The notes: a model not told the origin generated them from the sequence alone. Counted from the stretch's first letter, positions 9,684-21,894 are shown. The stretch is DNA of 64,000 nt from Apodospora peruviana (GCA_033439685.1 JAUEDM010000001.1:1798001-1862000); one strand, 5' to 3'. Program-made: numbers and translations.

Positions 9684-10130
9684 TCTAGCGGCACGATGGC
9701 ACAGTGTGGTTTGCCACTACAGATGGGTCCGTTGAGAAACCTACCGTAAATATTCTATCTGTCTTCCTCTTATCCTAAAGATTTCCAAGTTCGTCGGTGA
9801 CAAGGCTTTCTTTCGCCAACGTACTGTATTTACTATATGACACGCATAACCCTAACCCGTGATAGGCGGCGGATTAATGCGCCGAATGTCTAAGTTATCG
9901 GAATTCGGATCTTGAAATCCGGTCGGATTCAAAGTCCGATCGCCGTCTTATTCTTTGGCTCAGGGATCAATGTCAATAAGAAACACCATGTCCGACATCC
10001 GATTGTCACCAACGTCTTTCGGAATCCTGAACCTCGTCATCCACGCACAGGAGTGACAAGATTCTCACAGGTCAGGACGAGAAGTGATAGCCAACTCCCA
10101 TTCCACATCTTATAACACAGCCATTAAATC
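9684..10130. other. Intergenic region, no gene seen
   Basis: These 447 bases lie between the oxidoreductase remnant and the Zn2Cys6 gene and hold the latter's promoter. A telomere-like AACCCTAACCC occurs at about 9848. No TATA box is clear. Confidence 0.4.
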
Positions 10131-12131
10131 ATGGAGAAAAGACGCGGTAGTAAAGCTGGGGCGAGCGCCCCCTACGGCCGAGCATGCATGAGCTGCTATA
10201 AGTCCAAATGCAAATGCTTTCCTCGCGCCGATGGAGGTCGATGCGAAAGGTCAGTCTCCTTCGTGTCCACTGTCCACCCACACATAACTTGGATTACTCA
10301 GTTTTACTCACACTTGACAGGTGCCACCGCCTCGACAAGGAGTGCCATCCCGCAGACTCAATACGCCGGCGGACAATCAGGAAGAAGGAGGAGTCTGACG
10401 CCAGGATCGCCATCCTTGAGGGAAAGCTAGATGGTCTTCTCTCGATATTGCAGTCCCGACAGATCGTCGACGACGCAACGGCGGAACAGCTGTGGCAGCC
10501 AACACCTTCACATGACCCGCGCAGCAGCAGAAACGATAACGGTGATGCGGAAAACGACACTGATACTAGTACTGGTAGAGAGCCCTCGCCGTTCTTTGAG
10601 GGTCTTGGCACCGAACGTGTTACGCAACACACCACTGTGGTGGTGTCAGACTTGCCGACGCCGGGGGATTATCTCGACATGTTCAAGTTCCGGACCCGCA
10701 TGTTGCCCTATTTCCCCTTCTTCCACCTCCCAGCGCACATAACAACCCAGGAGCTTGAGCACAATCGGCCGTTCCTTTTGCGCGCCATCTTGTGCGTGGC
10801 ATCACACTCTTGCTCCGGTGAAGAGAAGCGGAAGCGTGGCGATGAACTGAAAAAGGCCCTCCTCGAGACGATATTTCTTTCTCAGGGCCAAGACAAGCAG
10901 AGTATGAGGTACGGTGCAGACAGGACCATGGATTTTCTCTTGGGTCTCCTGACTTACATTGCCTGGGGGTGGGACAATATACTTCCCGATAACAGCAGCA
11001 GCCTGTCTCACCTAATCATGGTCGCCATGTCGCTGGTAGGCAAAATGCGTCTCGACAAGCCCGCGCCCATGGACGCAGACTTGCTCGAACTTCTTAACAA
11101 GCCGCCGCCGGGGTTTGAAGGTCTATCCACTGATCCGTCTGAGAACGACACGACTATGACGAAGGAAGACTTTCTGCAACGTCATCGCGCCGTCTTGGGG
11201 TGCTTTCTGCTCAGCTCCTCCATCTCGGCCTATATTGGCGAGATACGCGCCCTGCAGTGGACATCTCAGATGGACGAGGGCCTGGCCGCAATAAGCGCGA
11301 ATGCCAACGAGTCTCCGAGCGACGGGGCTTTGGCTTTGCAGGTTCGCCTACAGCTGCTCGTGACCAAGGCGGTCCAGGCCCGCGGTGGGCACCGGCAGCT
11401 CGTTGAGACCTCGGAATCGGCGCTGTACATCAAGAGTCTGCTAGAACAGCTGCAGGAGCTCAAGGTATCTGCGACACCCGGTCTGCAGGCACAGTACGAA
11501 CGTAAGGACTTACCCATACGGCCTGTTCTTGTGCTTTATGGTCATTGTTAACATAAAGAGAAAAGGAATTCTGCAATCACAAATCTCATTCGCCGAGTTC
11601 AGCATCATCGAGACCCTCCACGCCGCAAACGCAATCGTGCCACCTACCATGAACCCCAACACGTCGCGTCTCATGTACCTTTGGAAATCTGTCCAGACGC
11701 TGAACGCTTGCACGACAGACCTGCTCGCCATTTCGCCGTCTGACTTTGTTGGCATCTCCTTCCACCAGTGGGCACAGCTCACGCGCTCCATCGTGGCACT
11801 GAAGCATCTCCACGCGTTCGAGGACCCGAGCTGGGACTTTGCCGCCATGCGCACAGCCGGCGATGTTTCTGTGGCGGCTCTGGTAGTTCGTGTTGCCGAG
11901 AAACTCGAATCGGCGGCACGAGAGCTGGGGGATAGCGAGGCAGATGGCGTGTTTATGCAGCTTGCGAGTCGGATTCGCGGGTTTGAACGCCACGCCGGTG
12001 GGGTGGTGGACGGTGGACAGGACGATATTAATGGGAATGGTGATAATGATGGTGTTGCTCCTACGAATAGGCATTATACGAACCCTAGGTTGTGGTTGGA
12101 GCAGATTTTCATGGGGACTGCTGACCCCTAG
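10131..12131 (+). CDS. Zn2Cys6 fungal transcription factor
   Basis: Three exons (10131-10249, 10321-11501, 11566-12131) give 621 residues with phase kept at both introns. The N-terminus forms a complete binuclear zinc cluster: CMSCYKSKCKC, then CERC and KEC. Intron 1 (71 bp) splits the cluster between its fourth and fifth Cys, and only the spliced frame restores the fifth and sixth. A short coiled coil (SDARIAILEGKLDGLLSILQ) follows, as in homodimeric Gal4-type factors. The middle region (PTPGDYLDMFKFRTRMLPYF) resembles the fungal transcription-factor regulatory domain. The last exon is helical and ends in an Asp/Gly/Asn-rich stretch. It is nuclear and DNA-binding; the target is unknown. It may once have controlled the oxidoreductase next to it, but that is only positional inference. 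Confidence 0.88.
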
Positions 12132-12981
12132 CCGGTATTCGAGTTCACGGGGCATGGTACTGAGCCTTGCTGTGTATGCGTGCGATATAAAACCAGAAGA
12201 ATAGATAGGTAAAGAATTCATAGGCGACAAGCCTAATGTGAATGTGCTTGCTGGTAAGAATTGTTAGTGCATGTCTTCATTTCAGGGGTATACGCCCCGG
12301 TCCCGTACGTGAGCCAATCTATCATAGGCTCTCTGACCATTCCGCAATCCCCCATCCATGTCTGATCCGAATACCCAGAATTAAACTATCTGTCTGGCAA
12401 GGACGAGGCGCGACACGATGTATACTGCGCGGCGTGGTCCGAGTCATGATCCGAGCTGGATTCCGTGCCACAGAGGAGCATAGTGGCCGAAACGACCTTG
12501 GCCTAAACACACAGACCACATGTGTAGGCGGAAGCCAACGGGGTAGGGCCTTGAAAACCGGAATGGTGATTACTGTGCATACTAAATTGGGTGAGTAGGG
12601 TAATCCGTACAAAACTCGGGTATAGTCACCAGACACTGCCCGTGCAGATCTGGTAATAGTCTGCCAATTCCAAGACATTGCAGAATCGCTCAGAATGGGT
12701 GCAATAGATGGGTTACTCAGGGCACCGGAACGATCCAATGAGAAAGCCTAAATCATGATGTGATTCTAATCTATAGGAAGTAGCAGTCTCTGATCAACAG
12801 TAGGCTTCTCTCGGTATTTATAGTAGCTGTCATATAACTCCATAACTCCATAACTCCGTGTATCCCCCGTCTTTTAAACTTCAAGAACAAGCAATTGAAC
12901 AACAGGTGTAGAACAGCCATTTATGTTCAATGTTGTTAACCGATTGCTCCTGCTAGCGCAACCTCCACATCGCCTATTGGC
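12132..12981. other. Convergent intergenic region
   Basis: 850 bases lie between the stop codons of the Zn2Cys6 gene and the GH43-like gene. Open frames here lack start context and recognisable domains. An ACTCCATA-type short tandem repeat is visible near 12837-12856. It should contain both 3' UTRs. Confidence 0.5.
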
Positions 12982-14105
12982 TTACGGCTCAGTCTTCTTG
13001 AGGACGGTGCCGTGCCTGACATTCTTGGACTGATTGCCCAGCTCCTTCATCTCAGTCCAATCATATAGGTTGTCAGATTCAGCCCAGAAATATGTTCCAT
13101 GGTAGTTGTCGGCATACCTAATCACAGAGATGTTAGCTTCACTTTCTCATGGCAGCAGTAGTAGTGAGAGATGTCGTAGGTATGTATTCGACTCACAGAA
13201 TCCACTTCGTCTTGCCGTCAGATTCTACCTGGGTAACCGCCGGTCCTTCCATCTTGCCCCATTTCCCATTAGCCACGCCGATCCAATTGTAAGGACCTGC
13301 TACCGAGCCGGACCACCAGTGCTCAATGACTTTACTCTTCTCATTCTTGATGAAGGCGTGATAGGGACGTTCCTGATCATCCCCCTTGTGCACCACGAAC
13401 ATGTCGATGTGGCTGTCCCTGTTGGTAACCAACTCGATCTCCTTGGGTTCGCTCCAGGATTTTGCCGTCTCGCCCGCGTTTGCAGACATGATGAAAGGCT
13501 TGAACTGTCCAGCAGGGCGGCACGGGATATTAAAATTTAAAGAGGGACAATGGCCCCCTTTTTGGAGAGAAACAATGATGTTGAGACTTTGGTCATTGGG
13601 ATCCCAGAAGAATTCCTAAGTTTAAGATGGGTTGATGATTTTAGCAAAGATGGGCAGAAATGATTTATCAAAGGATTGAAAAGACTCGACCTACCGGAGC
13701 CCAAGCCGCCCCAAAGTCCCCAACATTGATGGTTGTCACGGGGCTCCACGACTTCAAGTCGTCGCTGGAGATGATAGCAATTTCATTACCATGCCAACCG
13801 GTGGTGTGGACGACATAGTATTTGCCCAGGTAGTGAATGATGGAAGGATCGCGTACCACGCCCTTCTCGGGGTGATAGACATCCATGGCGTATTCTTCAA
13901 AGTCGTGTGCATTGTCGGACCAATAGATGTTCAGCGACGTCTTTTCATCGGGTTGTTGCTCCTTTTCCGCGTGAAAGGTAGCAAATATGTACTTCTTGTC
14001 GACTTCTGGCGAACGAGCTGTGATCGGAGGAGACGGTGCGGCGTGCGTGATTGATGCCAACAGGAACGAGGACAGTGTGCCCAACGAATATAGCTTTTTC
14101 AGCAT
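12982..14105 (-). CDS. Secreted GH43-like glycoside hydrolase
   Basis: Three exons (14105-13695, 13615-13197, 13117-12982) give 321 residues with consistent phases. A signal peptide MLKKLYSLGTLSSFLLASITHA is followed by a five-bladed beta-propeller pattern: VVRDPSIIHYLGKYYVVHTT (about residues 83-102), a blade ending IAIISSDDLKSWSPV, and WAPEFFWDP across the first splice. DPSI with the following Asp, and the WAPE Glu, match usual positions of catalytic or pKa-modulating acids in GH43. The C-terminal part keeps WSEPKEIEL and EGPAVTQV, the latter holding the expected blade-4 Glu. It probably acts outside the cell on arabinose- or xylose-containing plant polysaccharide; substrate cannot be set from sequence. 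A 5' splice GTAGGT and acceptors TTAG support the joins. Confidence 0.8.
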
Positions 14106-15735
14106 ATTGGCGGATTGTATACGGAATAAATGTCGGAGTGAGGTGCAAATGTATATGGAATGAATATCAAAGTGAAGTGCAGTTAGAAAAAATAAGTTTT
14201 GGGGGGTAGGAGAATTGATATTTAATGTCCCATTCTGAATAATATGCCCTTTTGGTGATGCTTTTTATCTAGCTACCTAGAACTATTCTTGATCGTTGCT
14301 GGCATACTGAGTAGTAGGGTCTAAAAGAACTGGCCGTGGCTGAGAATCCTTTGTCTGTCTAGGTAGGTAGATAGTGACCATGGCCGCTAATAAGCGCATG
14401 GATCGCTCGCCCTGGACCCCTGGTGCCTCGGATCCCTATTTGCAAAGGAACAGGGCGATGATTCTGGGTTGGAAAGACAAGAGAGCGAGGGAGCATTCAG
14501 AAAAGCGAAATGCCACGTGTCTACATGAAAGGGGTAGTAGACGGCCGGAAGTGAAAGCATAAGGTAGCTGAGCATATGAGGACCTTGGGCTCCATTCGCT
14601 GGCATTAATAATACGATCCCGAAAAGAACTATAGGTAAGCAAGTCTTTGAAAATCATTTAATTAGTTTGATCAAATAAATATCTAATGACGCTCTATATA
14701 ACAATAGACTATAGAGTTTGTGGAAGACAATCTTAGTTGCACTAAGATGTACTTCTGAGTGGAAGATTTGTTATTATAACGGACTGTAAAGACTTCCCAT
14801 CGTGCTTAGGTGTGTCGTTTATGGGCTGCCTGACTGCCCAGGCAGTGTGGCAGTGCCCCCACACCCTTGCATTGATTTCGAAGGAGGGCTCTAGGATTGG
14901 GCTCTGGGATCCGAATGTCTCTAGGCATAATCCGTACTAGAAACTTGAAGCACTAGGCATCTGATATAATGATTACTTTTAGAAACCAAGGTCCACGTCG
15001 TTAAATAACCTTATTTAGTCGGTATGCCGTCATGGACAGCGCGGCCTCAACTTTGACTCATGGACAACGGCGGGCACCTATCACACACTCCCCCCCCCCC
15101 CCCCCCCCCCCTCCCCTGTCCTGAAACCTAACGAACTCATTAAGGTATCATTTTGGACGGCTAGTCTAGTTCAAGGGCATGCGCCACGGCCCAGGCGAAG
15201 CGCGACAGGATCAACAAGGCAGAAACGTATGCCTGCGCCTGGGTCAAGGCGGCGGAGAAAGATCAAGAGCGAGGAGGATTATGCACGGAGTACCAACAGT
15301 ACCATGCGGAATGCATTCACCATCTGCCGAATGCAACCTTTCCTGTCTCCTCTTGCAGATCTTGAAGGGGTTCAAGTTTTCACACAGGCGATTGGATTGG
15401 GGTAGTTCAGCTGCAACGCACACCGAAAGCGGGCGCCGGTACTGGCAAAAGGGGACGGGACCGCCACGGCTTGTCAATCTAGGTTGTAATGAAGTTGGCG
15501 TATTGATGAGGGGAGTGAACCTTCAACCATTCCTATCGTCCTTAGTGACTCGCACAGTAACGATGCACTCACCCTATCGATGTGCCTGACAGCAGTAGCT
15601 GTTGGCACTTAGTAATTACTTGGTAGTAAACGGAATAAATATCTCGGCCGTCGACAATAACAGTCCGATCCGAACAAATACCAGGTAATACCAGGTAGCT
15701 GACTCGTCCTAGAACTATTGTACGAAGCTGGAAAG
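14106..15735. other. Intergenic region with long C tract
   Basis: These 1.6 kb hold the upstream regions of the GH43-like gene (minus) and the acyl-CoA synthetase gene (plus). An uninterrupted run of 22 C lies at 15090-15111. AT-rich stretches lie at 14640-14720. A frame at 15179-15589 has no recognisable domain and is not called a gene. Confidence 0.5.
15090..15111 (+). repeat. Poly-C homopolymer (22 bp)
   Basis: A run of 22 cytosines is followed by CTCCCC after one T. It could fold as i-motif/G-quadruplex DNA and is prone to length error. Confidence 0.9.
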
Positions 15736-17863
15736 ATGGAGCTGTTGAGCGGTAAGTGCGCCTAGTATCCGACAGTTCACACCTAATTACAACCTATACC
15801 TCAAAAAGACTTATGAGGCCATGGACTCGACTAATTAACAAACCTCCCCAGGTGTCCCAACAGCCATCATGGCCGCCGGAGCAGCCACCGCGGGTCTAGC
15901 CTACCTCGACGCGAAGCTCTTCCTCCGCAAGGACCTCCGCTTGCTGCGTGGGCGCGCGCACATCCGTAAGCTATGGACCCAAGCCATAGCCGACGACCGG
16001 ACGTCCATGTACTACTTCCTCGAGCGCAACGCGGCGACGCTCGGCGAGCGCGAGGCCATCTGGTCGCGCGCGGGCTGCTACAGCTGGATCGAGCTGCTCG
16101 ACCGCGCGCACCGGTACGCAAACTGGTTCATGGCGCAGGGGGTGCGCCGCGGCGATCTGGTCGCACTGTTCATGCTCAACTCGCCCGACTTCCTGTTTGC
16201 CTGGGTCGGGCTCTGGGCCATCGGCGCCGCGCCGGCCATGATCAACTACCACTTGGCAGGAAAAGCGTTGGCGCATTGCCTCGCCATGAGCGGTGCCAAG
16301 GTCGTGCTCATGGACGGCGACGATGCCGCGCTCGGCAGGATGGCAGAGATCCAACACCAGATGCCCACTGATGTGCAATTCATCAAGCTCGCCGACGCCC
16401 GTGAGGCCATCTACGCGTCCCCCGCCACGCGTCCCGCAGACAGCTTCAGGGCGGGCTTGAAGGCGTCCGACCCGATGGGACTGTTCTACACCAGCGGGAC
16501 CACAGGCCTACCAAAAGCCTGCTGCTTCCCCGTGGTAGTGGCCTTCGCCAGCGGGTCCGGCAACCACCTGGCGTCATCAACACAACAAAAGGACGAGCGC
16601 TACTATGTCTGCATGCCGTACTACCACGGCACGGGCGGGCTCAGCATCATGGGCCAGCTGATGCGCGGCAACACGGCGTGCGTGGCGCCCAAGTTCAGCG
16701 TGTCCAGATTCTGGCAAGACATCCGCGACTCGCGCGCCACGTGGTTCGTCTACGTCGGTGAAACGCTTCGGTATCTGCTGGCTGAACCGCCCTCGGCCCT
16801 CGACAAGCAGCATAACGTGCACTCGATCTACGGCAACGGGCTGCGGCCGGACGTGTGGCAACGCTTTCGGGAGCGGTTCGGCATCACCGAGGCGGTGTGG
16901 GAGTTTTTTAATAGTACCGAGGGAATGCTGGCGCTGGATAACGTCTCGCGGAATGAGTTTACTGCGAATGCTGTTGGTCATGACGGGTTTTTGCAGAAAT
17001 GGAAGTATCACCGGTTGTATGTGCCTGTTGAGGTGGACGCGGAGACCGGGGAGATTGCGTGGGATCTTGGCCCAGGAGGGAAGGGGTTCGCCCGCCGCGT
17101 GCCGTACGAGGTCGGCGGCGAGATTCTGGTCAAGGTGCCGTTTGAGCGCGAGTTTCCGGGCTATTGGGGAAACCCCGAGGCGTCAGCGGGCAAGTTCGTG
17201 ACGGATGTGTTTGAAAAGGGGGATCGGTATTACCGGACTGGAGATGCGTTGAGGAGGGATAAGGAGGGGAGGTGGTTTTTTCTTGACAGGTACGTATTGC
17301 TGTTTGGTTGCGAAGTCGGCGGTACAGTGGAACAGCTGCTGACAAGGAGGAAACAGGCTTGGTGATACATTCCGTTGGAAAGGAGAGAACGTCTCGACTG
17401 CCGAGGTCTCGGAAGTTTTGGGCAAGTACCCCGGCGTGCTCGACGCGAACGTGTACGGCGTGGAGGTGCCCGGACATGATGGCAAGGCCGGCACCGCGGC
17501 CGTGTATATCGATCCGGCGCTCAAAGCTTCGTTCGATCATCAGGCATTTCTGAGGTAAGGAATTAATTACCTGTGAAATTAACAATGTTTATTGATGCAG
17601 AGGACTAACTCAGGCAAAGACATGCCCGCTCTCATCTCCCACGACACGCAGTGCCCCTATTCATACGCCACGTTGAGGCACCCTCAGCCACGCACAACAA
17701 CAAGCAGAACAAGATCCCCCTGAAGAGCGAGGGTGTCGATCCGAGCAAGGTCCCGCCGGGGGACAAAGTGTTTTGGATCGACCGGCACGGCAAGGGCGTT
17801 ACGTACATCCCGTTCACGCGCCAGAATTGGCATGATTTGCATATCGGCAAGGCCAAATTATGA
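15736..17863 (+). CDS. FAT1-type very-long-chain acyl-CoA synthetase / fatty acid transport protein
   Basis: Four exons (15736-15751, 15852-17289, 17357-17554, 17614-17863) give 633 residues. The first exon is only 16 bases and splices in frame into GVPTAIMAAG. If it is not used, translation would start at 15869. The AMP-binding loop YTSGTTGLPK lies at about 218-227. The FATP/VLACS signature GDTFRWKGENVSTAEV is created by splicing exons 2 and 3. Length and motifs fit FATP-family enzymes, which activate long or very long fatty acids with ATP and CoA and can couple this to uptake. The protein ends in AKL, a good type 1 peroxisomal signal, and yeast Fat1 also has a peroxisomal role. An N-terminal hydrophobic segment (about 8-25) may anchor it in membrane. 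Confidence 0.88.
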
Positions 17864-20358
17864 TGATCCGAGTCAAAGCATTGAGGTTCAAAGCATTGAG
17901 GTCTGGACTTTTTACTACCAAAGTATAACGATTTAAACTAGGTTGGTTGTATATAAATGAAAATGAAATCCAACATGACGTTTTTCTATTCGTTTCTTTT
18001 TTTCGTCTTCCTTTTTTTTTTTCTTTTTTGAGGCAAGTGCAATTCATGGCCGATGTCAAGTCAGATGTTTTTTTTTTGGTAAATGTTGAACGGCTTGCGG
18101 CTTCTTGAAACGCCACCAGTTGTATGGTTATGGTGAGAGGAAACTGGAAACAATGTTGTTTGGACTGACTGACATTCCAACGTGGCCAAGTCGGCGAGGG
18201 TGTGTGTGTCACAAGAGGTAACGAGCACCCGAAGGACTACGCGGATACAGTACCTAGGTACCTTAGGTATGCTTTATGCTCCTAACCCCAGGTTTATGCG
18301 TTTGCTGTACCCCATGATCAGACGTGACTGAGCAGCATGTTTGAGGTAGCCTGCGCTGTGTATTGCACGTTCTTCAGAAAAGAAAATCCGAAAATGGGGA
18401 CAGGGTCATCAGGCCAAAGTTTTGGGTAATTGATATCCAAACAAAATGGAAAATATGCTTGGTCAAAAAGGTCCTGGCCAGGGTCTCCCGTTACAGTACA
18501 ACCGGACTATAACAGATCTGAGGTGCGGGCCGGCGTCGACTTGGACCCGGGGCGGCCACGGGACGGTCGTTGATTTGCTAGCGGGCGGGCGCCTCCGTTG
18601 TCAACTGATCCCAGAGGCGGCTCCTGGTTCCTGGGGTAAATAGCGCGTGCAGCGCGCGCAAGTTGAACCCTGTAAGAAAGACTTTACATACCAGGTACCG
18701 GTGCATATCCCCATCTCTGCAGTTAAAGTGGTAACTGATCCATTGAGAAACCTTTAAACTCATCGTGGTCTTCTTTTCTTTTTCTGGAACTGTGGAAGAA
18801 ACATGAACGTTAGACCGATGTGGTCCACAGCAGAGTCCGAGTATTTTCCAGTTGGTATCCGATGTTTACGCCAGTTTCAATCTGTCAATCGCCAGTTGCA
18901 GGCCAAACGGGGACCCAACCCGCCACGGTAGGTAGCTCTGTATTACCAATACCGGTAACATGGCGGCCGCTGCAACTGCCTCCGCACCTGTCTTTGCCAC
19001 TCAACCGCTGCCGGCGGAGAAGGAAACCCCTGCTTGGCCCTTGGGTCCGTCTGATGGACAACCCGGGGACCAGGGGACGTACAGACAGCATCTGTGCGCC
19101 CCGTTGCATCATAATGAAGATGCAAAAATGCTTGTCCATGGCTGTTTTATCTTCAGGCGAGCTCTGTGCCTGACCTCGGCGATATCAGATGACAATTGGA
19201 GAAAGCATGGTGAATGGAACATGGAATCAGTCGAATGGAATCAGCACAACCTGACGCCAAATTAGAGTTTCTAGCGTGTCTGCACAGCTGCAGCCACCCA
19301 CTGATCACCGAGATCCCTGCCTTTCCCTGGCGTGCCTGGGACTCCTCTTGTTGAAGCTAAAGATGCGCTCCCTGTCAACTGTCAAACTCCACAACCCTGA
19401 CTTCAGTCCTTGGAACTCGACGACATTTCGGCCAGCTCAAGTCGGGCCGAGACTACTGGTGTCAACATGGAAGTTTGTTGCAAGCTAGTGGTCTCGAGTG
19501 AGGGTTTTTGCGCCGGTTGCCTTGTCTTGCCGTTCATCGGACCCGACCTCGTGGCTGGTGCGCTATCGATGCACGATCGCTGTAACAATAGCGGCCAAGA
19601 CCTCGACGACCTCTGCCGAGTTCAAGGTCCCCAAAACCCGGATTGAGTGGCAAAGTTAGTCTCAACGGGTCACTGGGAACGGCGGCAGAAATACCTACAA
19701 ACGAACATGGTGCTGTTATTCTGTGTAAGGTAGGTATTGACCGTCATGGTCCCGAGTCTACGGGTGACACTTTGGGGAGTGAAGACCGACATCCAAAACA
19801 GTGCCGTGACAGGGGCTCGCATTCCCCAACCCTGCTCAACTGTCTTCAAACACCCCACTACACCAAGGAGGCTGTTAGTGATTCTGGTGCTCTCCTGCGC
19901 GGCGGCACTAACATGCGATTCTGCGACACCAACTGCCTCGCAACCCTGCCTGATCTCCAAGACATGAGTACCAAGGTACTTCGGCCCATCATCATGAAGA
20001 TCTGGAAACACACAGGGGATGGGTTTGACGGCAACCTCTGGGGGAGTTGGGATCGGCCATGCAGCTCTGGGCAGCAGCTTCTCGACGTCCACGACGGAAA
20101 GTTCTTCTGCAGGAGAAATCGCAAACCCTCTTTTGTATAAAGGATGGCTGCCACCTCCTGATTCTGCAGTCTGTTTTTAGTTCATCAGCCAGCTCATCCA
20201 CTTCCCAACCATCTTTAGCATCATCCACTCTCAGGACCCGGAGTCCCCTTTTTCCAGTTTTCTTTCTAATATCAACACATTCTCTTGAATCAGTCAGTCG
20301 CCAGTCGACCCGCCATAGTCTTTCTATCAATACCAGTCTCTCAACCCAAGTCGCCAAG
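17864..20358. other. Long intergenic region upstream of the effector-like gene
   Basis: 2.5 kb without a gene that can be supported. It includes T-rich runs (about 17995-18080), an ACCTAGGTACCTTAGGT motif at about 18252 and GC-rich stretches. Open frames on both strands carry no recognisable domains. A TATAAA box lies at 20136-20141, about 220 bases before the start codon at 20359, followed by a CT-rich leader typical of strong fungal promoters. Confidence 0.5.
20136..20141 (+). promoter_or_regulatory. TATA box of the cysteine-rich secreted gene
   Basis: TATAAA within TTTTGTATAAAGG is followed by about 200 bases of CT-rich leader up to the ATG at 20359. Confidence 0.45.
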
Positions 20359-21033
20359 ATGGTCCAGTTCACTACCCTATTCGGCACTTTTGCCCTCACC
20401 GTGGCTGCCGTCCACGCAGCACCTAGCACGGGCTCCATGCTCCTCCCTCGACAGGGCCTCCCGGATCCGTCGGGCGCCAAGAACCTCGGCAACGGAAAGA
20501 AGGCTCAGTTCATCGGAGGACAATGTATGGATGCCACCGACTGCGCTTCCGACTGCTGCGCGACCCTGCCCAAGGGCGGTCAAACCATCGGCGTGTGCTC
20601 CGGTGTAGGTGCCCAGACCCAGGCCGGCAAGCAAGGGTGCGGTTTCTCGGCAGGCAAAGGCGCAGCAGCAGGTGCCGGTACTGCTGGCAGTGCTACCAGC
20701 AGTGCCGCCACTGGTGCTGCCACTGGTGCTGCCACTGGTGCTGCCACTGGTGCTACCGGTGCCGGGGGCGCAAAGCAGCCGCCCGTCAAGGCCAGCACCC
20801 TCGCGCCTGGCGGCGACCCGAACGGTACCAAGAACATCGGCAACAAGAACGGCGCGCAGTTCATCACGGGCGGGTGCACCTCGGACGCCGACTGCGCCTC
20901 GGGCTGCTGCGCGCTCGTCAACAACGGCAAGGACCCCATCTTTGGCAGCTGCTCCGGCCCCGGCGCCAACCAGCAGAACGGCAAGCAGTGCTGCGGCTTT
21001 CCCAGCTTCGGTGAGCGGTGCACTCCTGCCTAA
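20359..21033 (+). CDS. Secreted cysteine-rich effector-like protein with two tandem domains
   Basis: The frame is open further upstream, but the ATG at 20359 is chosen because it opens a signal peptide, MVQFTTLFGTFALTVAAVHA. The 224-residue single-exon protein has two copies of one domain. Copy 1 (about 35-95) reads GAKNLGN, QFIGGQC, TDCASDCCA, GVCSG, GKQGCGF. Copy 2 (about 155-215) reads GTKNIGN, QFITGGC, ADCASGCCA, GSCSG, GKQCCGF. Each keeps about six Cys, so disulfides in an extracellular protein are likely. The domain resembles biotrophy-associated secreted protein 2 (BAS2) of Magnaporthe, where single-domain forms are known; this is family recollection. The linker is a GAAT repeat encoded by a 12-base minisatellite. 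It could be a plant-interaction effector or a general secreted protein. Confidence 0.75.
   Translation: MVQFTTLFGTFALTVAAVHAAPSTGSMLLPRQGLPDPSGAKNLGNGKKAQFIGGQCMDATDCASDCCATLPKGGQTIGVCSGVGAQTQAGKQGCGFSAGKGAAAGAGTAGSATSSAATGAATGAATGAATGATGAGGAKQPPVKASTLAPGGDPNGTKNIGNKNGAQFITGGCTSDADCASGCCALVNNGKDPIFGSCSGPGANQQNGKQCCGFPSFGERCTPA
20701..20760 (+). repeat. 12-bp minisatellite in the linker of the effector-like gene
   Basis: About four near-perfect units of GCTGCCACTGGT encode the Gly-Ala-Ala-Thr linker repeat. Because 12 is a multiple of three, unit number can change without breaking the frame. Confidence 0.85.
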
Positions 21034-21894
21034 GTTGGACGCCGTCTTCTGGACATCCCATGATTAGTACGGACGAGTCGGGACGACTGAGCCAACAACG
21101 CTGGCATACATAATGACTATTTCGTTTACAATAATCCGTCACATTTATTTCGGTTGACAAGCAACCACTATTCCATTCATTCAATTCGACTTGAATGGAC
21201 AGCTCCTTCGGTCATTCCTTGTGGAGGAGCCAGTCCAAGAACGACCTTTCATTCATTGCATAAAAAGCCATTCGTTTAGCAACAAACACTTATATTCACA
21301 ATTCGAAAAACTGCATAGGGGCTACTGTGGTTGAGTGGGAAGTCATGATAGCGGGAAGGCTGGTGGGCGGGTATCATCAGTTGGGGAGTTGAGAGGTTTT
21401 GCATTCTTTTGTTTGTTCATTGGTCTTGTCTTCTTTCATTCCTTGACCTTGTCCTACCCTTTTCCTATTTGCCACTCCTTACTGTTTATCGCATTTCTTG
21501 GCATACATCATTTGCATAGTGTTTTTATTTTTCCAACATCTAAAAAGCTGGGGAGGGTTCATGCGGGCGGATTAATCAGGTATCGTTATTGGATGGGCTG
21601 GTAATTAATTGGTTTGGCTTTTGTTTTTGTTCTTGTAGCGAAGTACTTCAATAGACTGAAATAACATGCCTCTCGGCTACTACAATACATTTTTGTTCCT
21701 TCGGAGAATAACTCATATTGCCGGCATTGTTGACTCTCTACACCACAGCCGTATATGATAGAGTGTACCAACTAGGTAGTATCTCCAGCCTCCACATGAT
21801 CCAAAGCAAACCCAGTCGCCAAAAAATCCCTGGTCTGGTCATGTATTACCCCTGTGACAGCAACAGCCTCACATATTCCTCATCAACAGCCTCA
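21034..21894. other. Convergent intergenic region
   Basis: 861 bases lie between the stops of the effector-like gene and the MFS gene. It is T-rich at 21400-21640. No gene is seen; both 3' UTRs should lie here. Confidence 0.5.

Noticed and set aside
15179..15589. Plus-strand open frame of 136 codons downstream of the C tract
   Set aside because: No domain, no promoter signal and no support from a second frame or splice join.
18820..20140. Several overlapping frames on both strands upstream of the effector-like gene
   Set aside because: None has recognisable domains or a signal peptide, and composition looks like noncoding DNA.
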